NCBI GenBank assembly: GCA_020532545.1
Contig: JAJBAW010000004.1
Coordinates: 30,903 to 94,902 of the forward strand
Direction: 5' to 3'
Length of the DNA stretch: 64,000 nucleotides
From: Candidatus Cloacimonadota bacterium
GTDB lineage: Bacteria > Cloacimonadota > Cloacimonadia > Cloacimonadales > Cloacimonadaceae
Below the pieces are notes generated by a model, which made no database searches, had not been told where the DNA came from, and saw only the letters and a program-made list of their open reading frames with translations. This document shows positions 54,201-62,700 of the stretch, in pieces. How positions within the stretch are numbered: the first letter of the stretch is position 1; each line of letters starts with the position of its first letter. Position numbers and translations under genes: made by a program.

Positions 54201-56518
54201 CCAAAGTTCCGTTCCAGCGGATTCACGATAAGCACTGGATCCGGGCTAAGGGGAGTCATCATGAAAGTAGTTTTGGGGAAGGTGCCGGAAAGCGTTCCTG
54301 CGGCCGATGGCGCCATGGGATCGTAAACATTGGAATCGCTTTGCAGTTTGCGGGCACGGTTGTTGCCCAGGGTTTGGCCCAAAAAGTTGTTCTCGGCACC
54401 ATAATCCATAGTGTCCAGCGGACGCAATGCATACAGCACCAAGTTGCCACCGGTATAGCTAAAAGGTACTTGCAGAGGCACCGTGATGGTATTGGTCAGA
54501 TCTGGGAAAGTCAAGTACCCCTCGAAGACCTGAACCAGGGTGTTCGGGTTGATCCATCCAGCGGAGAGGTCTTCCAGCATGGTAGTGCCCAGCCACAGCG
54601 TTACCGGCATATCAATCAGCTCAGTACTAAAGCTGTTGTAAAAGCTGATGGCGGTGATATTGCCAAATGTACCTATTTCCGTGGGGTAATAAAGAGTCTG
54701 GAAAAGAGAGTGTCTATAATAGAATTCCCAGGGTACACCCACATTCAGATTGCCTTCCCCGATGGTGATGCTCATCATGCCTTCGGGCTGTACGTTGATA
54801 GGTATAGGGCTCGTGGCATCATTGCCGGGATTGATATCGCCGGGCAAAATCACCTTTGCGTAGATGCTCATGGGTCCCTCTGTAGTGGGAGTCCAGGTGA
54901 GTGCCACATCTATTGTAGCTCCGGCAGCGATGCTGGGGCCGGGCACAGAGGCAAGTTCTACGTTGTTGCCGTCGTATAGCTTTAACGCATAGCTGTTTTG
55001 CGTAGCCGTGCCGTTGTTGTACACGCTCACAGTATATTGTGTGGCAGTGGCTACGTTGGGCGCACTATTTCCGGAAAGAGCACGGGCCGCAAGGTCATTT
55101 GCACCCATCATTTCAAACTCTACGGTATCCACATAAATGATCTGACCCATAGCATTATTGGCATGCTTGAAGGCAATGAATTTTCCCGTGCCGGTATAGC
55201 TGGTCAGAGAAACCTGATACTGGGCCCAGGCTGAGGTGAGGGTGAGAGTTTCGATCTCGGTGAAAGTGGCCGCGTTGGCAGGATCTGTCATCACGCCTAC
55301 CTTCAAAGAGTAGTTATTGCCTTTACCCCACAGCTTCACGCGTACGTTGTTGATCGGGATGGCACTTGCCAGGGGCGGGGCAATCAGCATGGCGATGGTA
55401 TTTATATCGACGGGGTTGTAGATACCCACGCAGTTTGGTGCAGATTGCGGAGATGTAGTTAAGGTCTTTACATATCCGGTAGTGGCCGTAGCCTGGTAAA
55501 TACTGTTCCAGCCCATGGGAAGGGCCGGGATACTTACTGCATCAAAGTTTTCAGCGTGGCTGAGTTCATAGATGGAAGTATCCACACCGTGTCCGCTAAG
55601 TGCTACAGTATGGCTTTGTCGAAGATTGTCTGTAATGTGGATCGTAGCGGCAAAATCACCTGCCGCGGTGGGGGTATAGATTGCATTAAAATCAAGGTGG
55701 GTTCCCAGGCCAAGTTGTATCGGCAGAGTGGGCAAATCTGCAAGGCTGAACTGGGTGTTGCCGCTGATGTAGATGTTATTTATCGTCAGGGTACCGCTGC
55801 CAGCATTCATCACTCTGAAGGCTTGACTGGCTGTGCAGCCCAAAACCACATCACCAAAGTCCTTGGTGGCAGGGCTTACTACAAATACAGGGTCAGTACT
55901 GGGAGGGCTGATGATGAAGCGGATATTGGAGCGATTCATAGAAGTAGCACCGGTGGTTCCGGTGCTGCCATTGGCAGTATCACTCTGGAAACGCAAGGAG
56001 CTATTATAGCCCATAGTGCTATAAGGGGATAACGCATTATGGGCGTAGCTTCCTGTAACTATATCGGTGCTAATATCTACAAGTAAGTTTGCTGTGCCGT
56101 CCCAGAGGAAAGGCAGCATAAAAGTGTGCAGGTTCCATCCTGTGGTGGGCATAAACTCATTGCTCTGCCACACTGTAGTATATTCGCCAAGTTCGAATGT
56201 GGTGCTAAGAGCTTCCTGATCGGTAAGTTTCAAGCGAATGGTGTAATTCGTCATGGGTGTGCTGGTATCCAGATCCTGCACATTGAAGGAAAGTGCAGAA
56301 ATCAGTCCGGGAGCAGCACCCGCGGCAAGGAAATCGTCGGCTCTATAAAGCAATTGCTGCCGGAAGGCCTTGTACCAAGTGCCATAAGGGGCAGGAGCGC
56401 CAGTAGTGGTATTGGTGTCGGTACCATCACCTATGGTGATCTCCACTCGTGCATTGAGGCTTGAGAATACTCCTAATACCAGAATTAAGAGCATCGTAAA
56501 CAGTAGGGTTCGTTTCAT
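48263..56518 (-). CDS. Giant modular surface protein with FlgD-like sorting domain (2751 aa)
   Basis: 2751 residues from the second of two adjacent ATGs, chosen because its distance to AGGAGTCAC better matches the paralogue at 42.5 kb. After the signal peptide: TIGDG (28-205), choice-of-anchor-D (210-315), MAM-like (320-480), CARDB (480-585), TIGDG (590-750), choice-of-anchor-D (755-860), MAM-like (865-1030), CARDB (1035-1135), TIGDG (1140-1305), two regulatory domains. Then MAM-like (about 1490-1640), FN3-like, CARDB, a fourth TIGDG (about 1895-2060), two regulatory domains, cleaved-adhesin-like, FN3, a regulatory domain and the terminal FlgD-like domain (YPNPFNPETTISYEL, VYNIKGQLVRSL). The TIGDG/anchor-D/MAM/CARDB block is repeated in tandem. 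A long adhesin or scaffold is inferred. Confidence 0.85.
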   Translation of the reverse strand: MKRTLLFTMLLILVLGVFSSLNARVEITIGDGTDTNTTTGAPAPYGTWYKAFRQQLLYRADDFLAAGAAPGLISALSFNVQDLDTSTPMTNYTIRLKLTDQEALSTTFELGEYTTVWQSNEFMPTTGWNLHTFMLPFLWDGTANLLVDISTDIVTGSYAHNALSPYSTMGYNSSLRFQSDTANGSTGTTGATSMNRSNIRFIISPPSTDPVFVVSPATKDFGDVVLGCTASQAFRVMNAGSGTLTINNIYISGNTQFSLADLPTLPIQLGLGTHLDFNAIYTPTAAGDFAATIHITDNLRQSHTVALSGHGVDTSIYELSHAENFDAVSIPALPMGWNSIYQATATTGYVKTLTTSPQSAPNCVGIYNPVDINTIAMLIAPPLASAIPINNVRVKLWGKGNNYSLKVGVMTDPANAATFTEIETLTLTSAWAQYQVSLTSYTGTGKFIAFKHANNAMGQIIYVDTVEFEMMGANDLAARALSGNSAPNVATATQYTVSVYNNGTATQNSYALKLYDGNNVELASVPGPSIAAGATIDVALTWTPTTEGPMSIYAKVILPGDINPGNDATSPIPINVQPEGMMSITIGEGNLNVGVPWEFYYRHSLFQTLYYPTEIGTFGNITAISFYNSFSTELIDMPVTLWLGTTMLEDLSAGWINPNTLVQVFEGYLTFPDLTNTITVPLQVPFSYTGGNLVLYALRPLDTMDYGAENNFLGQTLGNNRARKLQSDSNVYDPMAPSAAGTLSGTFPKTTFMMTPLSPDPVLIVNPLERNFGEVILGQSAAQEFFITNAGGGTLGLSSINIGGDDAAAFSLSELPALPVSLNTGELATFTLSFSPTAAGEHSAIVSLVDDTNRQTHTVELSGTGFDPSIYALPILQTWDNVSIPDFPLGWSKILNSSATNSYLRTSSSAPFSAPNCVQFSNGSDPAAELILISPLIDDGVDISSIRVKLMAKGGTNFRLQIGTIVDLNNPATFELAEELSVLSGWHEYVVELSEYTGTGRYIAFRHASNSPARTIYIDDLSFEEIAPNDLAATAINGNAAPSVSILSTYTIDVFNNGTAPQSEYSVKLMSGDGTELASQMGPLIAAGETLPVQIAWTPSTEGPMSLIGKVVLAGDVNSMNDETLPMSLVVQPENVVSITVGEGNQLSGVPWEFYNRHSLFQTLYYQNEINIFGQITGVQFFNNFVSNLSNIPVKLWLGTTLLENLSSGWVDPNTLTLVYDGNLNFPSQENTITVPLQLPFDYTEGNLVLYALRSFDTQYYSSSDDFQAQTLGTNRARKLQSDSVYYDPMAPSAVGTLSGTFPKATFIFVVEGMGTLSGTVTSSGIPLEGANIQVNDSFHNATSSVSGEFSIPYLLEGDHSLTVHKLGYEDLNLPFTIVENQNTILNIEMSPSSSVSVNGTIVGDDNLDQGLSEAIVTLMGVMDYTATSNALGHFTIPNVLSGNTYEYSIVRAGYYARSGSIDVGSTNYDMGTLTMHELNLPPTAVTATLNDAETLVSLVWQAPNETGNSLSFDFEGDDGGWIASSSWINPLGDWEHTSSYDVANWDPTYLEDNLIPPPTAHSGTGMWGTRINTNYTNSGGFNYLTKTFNLAGLGVNQLRFWSWESIFGDWDYAQVSVNGTVVWGPSWDYAATQWRERIVDLNNFSGLSEVTIQFQMYASTVVNYAGWYIDDVQLVEAEPLMSTSASPQVPLALKGLSESEAALMAVGLSKTMPPAPRRGASDAPPSRIPVGYHVYKLMQGQELNQALWTQITTTPINDTTFVFAGWNTLPDGHHKWAVKTVYAEGLLSNPAFSNMLRRMPNDLAALTVIGNTTPTVGSPSNFVVQIKNTGTSPQVAGAYTVKLYSGTTELASIFGPNIAANQEINVTVMWIPATAGDMQIRARVVLPGDLIQGNDYSNILDLIVLPSGQYGYTVGDGSSLARIPVDMYYNTSLFQALYYPEELGNYMGFLSGIQFYNDFVSDLSNIPTKVYIGTTALNNLYTGWIPADSNHTLVFDGPLNYPAGENTITIPFIEPYLYLNGENLVVTVLRPLEAGIHHQYDRFRSQTRGINRARKIFSNTATYNPATPPAPTAAQLSGSFPMTTFLGISGYVGHLTGTVTGAGNQALGGVQISLNDTSYQGNTNANGEYHIQYILPGTYTATFSRHGYLDFTATVTIDTDETEVLNVSMNILTQVNVNGSILASNTGSGLAGADINLTGYENYSVSSANDGSFTIPTVFANHSYTYSISAPGYALSSGSIDVGAANYSMGNITLSEIAYPPSSLIAAENSTFNGINLNWNTPDPNVNENTEGFEGTVFPPSGWSRFITNANPPHDGGVLPTWCSVSTVFLTGGLIIEPSQGSKQAGLWWDDSPQDEWLLTPAFTCPPDAQFVFDTYAKYGSQYYDHYYVKISTDAGNSWTVLWDATALPPGQNQYVSPIVIDLADYAGMEVKLAFHALGSPEYLGLMYVWFIDNLIIGNSGDQIRFANSQLISSKPAAQIAKTSGGNPAHSTNREMIGYKAWRFVAGQENSEILWVPVSDDLISTLNHVDSSWNTLPDGAYRWAVKAVYTADVMSTPVLSNTIVKELLTGTIIGNVRRQGDNQFIAGATITTEGGFSATTNSAGSYILVVPVGICTVTATAEGYKPLNYDNIFVAPDQYTTLNFQMTPTSNEDEIMPVTITRLNGNYPNPFNPETTISYELKDATNVHLNVYNIKGQLVRSLVNQDQASGRYRVTFNGRDDKGNQLSSGIYLYRFTAGKYSDTRKMMLME

Positions 56519-56714
56519 CATCGTGACTCCTCTTTAATTTAAATATGTTACTGAGTCCCCGTGCAATTCACGGGGTACAAGAACTTCCGCAGACATTCTT
56601 CCTCATTTGTAGTACGAGTCCTTGTGAGTATGGCCCGCACTGCAAGTGGGGACAAGATGCCAGCCATGAGCTGTTCACCTTAATCAAGTTTGTATCTAAA
56701 GTCCACATCATCAA

Positions 56715-56746
56715 ATCCCCACCCCCGGACGAAACCGGGGGTGGGC
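56715..56746 (-). terminator. Terminator of the 2190-residue protein gene
   Basis: CCCACCCCCGG pairs with the CCGGGGGTGGG-side arm around a GACGAAA-type loop, on the minus strand about 30 nt after the stop. It resembles the terminator at 27012-27040 (same GAAA/TTTC loop). Confidence 0.75.
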
Positions 56747-56777
56747 CTTGCCTGCGGGAGATCCGCAGGGTTGCTTA

Positions 56778-59700
56778 TTAGTATCTACCACGTGAAGCTC
56801 GGTCTGCTTCATCTTGTCGCAGTTGTTGTTGCAAGGAGAGAGCTTGTGGAACTATGGTTCTGGTGCTTCCAGTGCTGGCGATTACCCTGTAGAACTTCTT
56901 GCCGGTGGCAGAAGAACTGTAGGTATTTGCAGCTATTGTGGCTACCAGGGTGTATGGACCTTCAGGGGTATCCGCAGTATGGATCTGGTAATTGGTGGCA
57001 TAGGGGATTTTACCCCAATTCAAGGCCACGTTGTTGCCATTTCTGCTAATTGTGACCACGGGCTGATCCAGACTTTCGGGAGTGTAAATGGGAGGACCTA
57101 CGAAGTCATCCACATACAAGTACCAATTGTAGGCACCCATATAGCGTACGGCCAGGTAGATTATGGCATCGCCATAGCTATCCAGGTTGTAGCTCTTTTG
57201 GACATAAGCAGACATTTGCCCGGTTCCACTATCGATCATGGTGAAAGAGGCAGGATTGGTATCGGTAGTGGAGATCAAGACCTGCCAGGGATCATTCTCA
57301 GAGGCAGAGTAGCTTCTCATCCAGAAACTGATATTATCAGTAGTGGCAGAAGTAACTTGCAGCGGAGGTGTGATCAACCAGTCATCATTAGCCAGTGACT
57401 CGGTTTCGTATTGTACACGTGCTGCATAACTGCCGGTATGAGGATTAGCGGCTTGGGCGATCCATTGATTAGTACCGCCATCGGCATTGATCACAGTCCA
57501 ATTTTCGGGGATTACTCTGCCTTCGAAGCCTTCAAAGAGGATTCCTTCCTGGTAGATATTGAAGCTCAGGTTTTCAGATACGTTGTTGGAGGGAACTACA
57601 TCGCTGGCCAACACAACCTCAGCATAGATCTCAAGTGCACCAATCGCACTGGGAATCCAGGTAAGTGCTACGGCTTTATTAGCATCAGGGAGCAGCTCTT
57701 GCGAGATGGTTTCACTGGCCAGAACGGTGCCGCCATTTGCATTCTTCAAATAAACGCTGTACTCGTTCTGCGCCATAGTGCCGTTGTTTTTCACGGTTAC
57801 GGTGTGCGTTACCTCGGTATTTTCGAAGGCATAGTCTGTTCCGGTAAGAGATACCATAGCCAGGTCGTTTGGTACCAGCGCATCCATCTGTACGTCATCA
57901 ATATAGATGCTACGGTAGGTTCCGCCCAAGCCATGCTTGAAGCAGATGTAAGTGTCGCTGCCGCTGTAGCTGCCAAAGGGCACACTATAGACTATATGAC
58001 TGCTTGTGAGATTAAAGGAAGCCAACTGAGTGAAGGTTCCGCTTCCGTTCACAGCATCCACAGTACCTACGAGCAAGGTATAGCCTGCCCCGCCACGGGC
58101 GGAGAAGCTGAGCTTGATCGTATTCATGGGCACTGTGATTTCCGGTGTGATCAAACGAATATCTGCACTCAGGTCATTGCTATTGGTTAATTGGATGGAA
58201 TTGGGTTGGCTTACGGCATAGGTATTGCTGGCAAGGCTGATGATGCTTACATAGGAATTGGTGGAGCTTACATAGCCAGTCCAGTCCGTAGGCAGAGCCG
58301 GTTCCAGCACAGCATCGAAGTTCTCGCTGTAGGGCAATTGGGTGATGCGAGGATCATCCATGATGGTGAAGCTGAAAGCAGTTTCCTGCACGACTTCTCC
58401 TGCGCCATTGCAGGCCATCACTGTCCAATACCAGGTTTCACCATAATTATACGTAAGCGGGTTTATATCAGCCCGGGTGGGATCAAAGCTGGTATCGGCG
58501 ATAAGATCCCAAAAATGACTATCTGTAGGGTCATCTGCATTTTGGGACATATAGACAATGTAATACTCAGCATATCCCCCCGTCACGGCAGGGGTCCAAG
58601 TAAGCTGGAAGCCTTCCAGAGGCAGATCTCTAGCTCCATCGGCAGGGCCAGTGAGGGTTACAGGATCTGGAGCGCCTCCGGGGATATCGCAGAATTGCAG
58701 CATGATATTAGGATAGGCTGATACGCGGTCTCCATCGGGAGCTGAGGCCGGATCAGGATTGTAGGAGTCATCTTGAATCCTGATGCTTACAGGAGTAAGA
58801 GCACTTGTAGTATAGAAATAACGGCCTGAACCATCGTAGCCCGAAGTATTCTCATCCACGGCAATTACGAGATTATCACTATTGTTATAGATGAATGGAG
58901 TTTGCAGGGTTATTTCGATCCAACCTGCAGTGGCTGGAATGCTCACATTGCCGCTATAGACTTCAGTAAGCTCTGCCAGAGGAATCCAGCTTGAACTGTT
59001 TACAAACTGGGAAGCGGAGCTATGTCCCATATACACGATCCAATCACTGGTATTGGTGCCTACGCCAGCGCCATTCCAGTAATAACTGATCTTTTCAATA
59101 CGTTTATCAGCCATATTGAGGGAAGCCTGGGGATAGATGCTCTGAGAGTAGGTGTAACCATAATAAGCATTTACAGGCAAACTATTATCTGCCATGCCAT
59201 CTCCGATCACCACCAAGCCTTCCGGCACAGTCTCGAAACTAAAGACCGCACTGGCTGCAGCATCACCGTCATCATTGTGGGCTATTACCTTCCAATAATA
59301 AGTAGTGCCGAGAGCCAAGGGGCCTACCACCTCATGCGAAGGAGCAAGCTCTGTGGCAATGAGGGTCTGGGGATCTGCATTGGTATCCAGATAGACCTTA
59401 TATGAGCTGGGAGTTCCACCCGTAAGGGCAGGAGTCCAGGCCAGAGTAAAGCCTTCCACGGGGAGCATGGTTGCTGCATCAGCAGGGCTCACGAGGGCAA
59501 CAGGGTCGGGGCGTCCCGTGGGAGTTTCGCGAACCAATACGTTATCTACGAAGAGATCGTTATCTCCATTGTCACCTATTGTAGATTCACCGTAGAAAGC
59601 GATGTACTTTTCTCCGGAATGGCCAGTAAGATCGATGATGATTCCGGTTCCAGTATGGGGAATAGCATTGAATACATTCTCCGATCCGCTGTTGTTCCAC

Positions 59701-62700
59701 TCTTGCAGGATCGTGGCATTGCTCATACTGGGCGTATCGCTGATGAGGACGATGAATCTATCGTCTGCTTGCGCCGCAGGATTATCAATGGCTGTGCTAC
59801 TATTGAATTTGGTGAGGCCGAGCTCAAATCTGAGTTCATGGCCATCCGCAGGAATAGCGATGGGCGGAGTGACGAGCCAGCCATTACATGTACTACCATA
59901 GATATTGATCTTGGCAGCGTTGTTTCCAGTAGGCCCATTCAGCCAATTCCCTCTGACCCACAGAGCGGCGGTGCCGGTGGGGCTGGGATAGAAACCATTG
60001 AGCTGAGTCCATTTCAGAGGCGGGAAGGCCTGCGAACTGCTGGTACCAAAATCTACCAGATAAGGCAGAGCGTAGATGGTGGGATCACTCATCACGGTGA
60101 AATTGCGCACAGCGCTGGCTAAACCGGGACCGGCGGTATTGGTAGCAACCACTTTCCAGTAGTAGGTGCCGCCCCAGGTAAGAGGAGTATTCACTTCAAA
60201 GCTGGTAGTGCTGCTGCTGCCGATTAAGGTGCTGGGATCTGCGTTTTCATCCAGATAGATATTGTATCCGGTGGGGATGCCACCGGTAGGCTCTGCAGTC
60301 CAGGTCAGCTTGGGGAAGCGCGTCTGGTTTGTGGCTGCATTTGTTGGAGCAGTGAGGGTGGGAGCACCAGGAGTTACAGGGCTGATGTCCGGCCCGATCA
60401 CGTGATCTACATAAATGCCTCCAGATGCTGTTTGAATGGCTGTTTGGAAGCCGAGATAGTAGCTTGCGCCGCTGATGTCGCTCAGATCAATGCTGATCGG
60501 CTGCCAAGTATTAATGGCATCATAAGTGATCTCATCGCCGATCTGCTCCCAGTTTGTACGATCTTCGGAGTAAACCACCTGCAATGCTTGTGCAGTGGTG
60601 GAGGCACGGGTATAGAACTCTATCGTGCTGCTACCTTCACCGATACTCAGCAACGGGGTTGAGAGCAGGTACGCAGCGCTGGTAGAAGTGAATTTATAGG
60701 CAGAGGCCGTACCCTCGAAGAGGGGAACTGTCGTGTTGCGGCTCCAGTTTCCGGTATTGGCCCATCCGAGAGGCGGGAAGCTTGTGGCTTCAAAACCTTC
60801 GGCCAGTTGATTTAAACCAGGGGTATGGAAAACCCAGGTGGGGCAAGAGTCATCTGGACCAAAGGCATTGATGGGCAGTACCTTCCAGTAATAGCTGCGG
60901 CCTTTGATCAAACCGGTGCTCTGATACTGCAGAGCTGTACCTTCATATACCAGGTCTTGATCATCAAAATAGCCCGTTTCGTTCATATACACTTTGTATC
61001 TCATAACGGTTTCACCAGTGCTACTTGGAGCCCAGGTAAGCACAGGATTCACCAGCACGGTGCTGCCATTGAGCGGGAATACTGCTGTAGCAGGTTCAGG
61101 TGCCGTGGGGTCCGGGATTCTAATGGTGATATCATCCACGTAGATGCGGAATTGATTCGCCGCGCTGTAAGCATGCCAGCCCAGGTGGTAAGTGCCGGTG
61201 CTGGGAACAGTAAAGCTGGCCAGGGCATCGGTATAGCTAATGAAATTGATGGCATCATCCACGAATACCTGGGTGCCAAAATCGGCAGGCTGGGTGCCAG
61301 TGCCGAGCATTACTTCTAATTTCTCTAACCAGGAAGCGGAGCCACCCCGATACTTGAATTCAAGGGCATAGACTGTGCCAGCCTCAAGCTCGATAGCAGG
61401 GCTGATCAGCCAGTCATTCAAGGGCAGTGAACCATTGAATGCGATACTGGCGGAGTTTGGTGCAGAATACGGGGCTATGTCATAAGAAGCCCAGAAGGCA
61501 GTGTCACTATCCACATTGATGCTGCTCCAACCCAGGGGTAAATCAGGGGCGGTAGCATCATCAAAATCCTGGGTGTGTGGGAAGTTGCTGATGGTGGGAT
61601 CAAAGCAGATACCGCTGAGCGAGATTTGCACGGGACCGGCATTACTGCTGATCGAGACCATGCCGGTATGATTTCCTGCGGCCTCTGGAGCATAGTTCAC
61701 CGTGAAGCTGACGCTTTCGCTTGCGGGAACAGTAACCGCAGCAAAGGCTTCTGCCAGGGCAAAGCCGACGCCGCTAACACTTAAGCTGTTTATTATCAAG
61801 GGGGCACCACCGGTATTGCTGATGGTGAATTCCTTGGAACTTACCGTATTGATGATTTGGGTATCAAAGTCCCAAGCATCTGGATTTACGTAGACGATGG
61901 GGAGGGAAGGCATTTCACCAAATTGCATTCTGATGTTGCCGATTCCGTACACACGTGTACCATTACCGGGAGCAGCGGGATCGCAAGGCACAGTGCTCGT
62001 ACGCTGTACGCGCAAGCCTCTATTGATGCCAGACATGCCGGTGCCATAGAACTTTCCAGAGCCAGCATTGCCAGGACTTGTCTCGTTCACTGCGATCACA
62101 AGGTTGTCCGAGTTATTATACACAAAAGGTGCCGTGAGGACTATTTCAATCCATCCTGCGCTGGCAGGGAGCGTGAGCTCGCCACTAAATACTGGGGATA
62201 AATTTCCCACCGGAATCCAATCCGTAGTGCTGGCGAAGACAGTTTTATTGGTGTGCCCCATGTAAATAGTCCAGTCCTTACAGTTGGTTCCTATCGAAGT
62301 ACCGTTCCAATTGTAATACAGCTTCTCGATCCGCTGTCCGGAGATATCGATCTCATTTTGCAGATACAGGGTCTGCGAGTAGTTGTAATTTACGGCAGGA
62401 TTCAAGGGCAGATACATATTGGTTACAGTGCCATCTCCGATCATGACGAATCCTTCGGGAATAGTAGAAAAACTCCACACCGGGCAGTTAGTGTTGTCCC
62501 CTATAGTATTGTAGGGAACTACCTTCCAATAATAGGTTTCACCGCGGGTTAAGGGACCGGGGTTGTAAGTGAATACATTACCCAGGTCGGTGCCATTTAC
62601 GATGTTGTTGGGAGGATTGTTGGTGCCGAAAAATAGTTTGAAGCCATCGGGGACACCGCCACCATTGGCCCAGTTCAGGCTTGCGTTAAGTACTACGTTT

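Noticed and set aside
57411..58721. Plus-strand frames of 176-259 codons opposite the 2190-residue gene
   Set aside because: Antisense to continuous, repeat-homologous coding sequence. They mirror module repeats and have no independent similarity.
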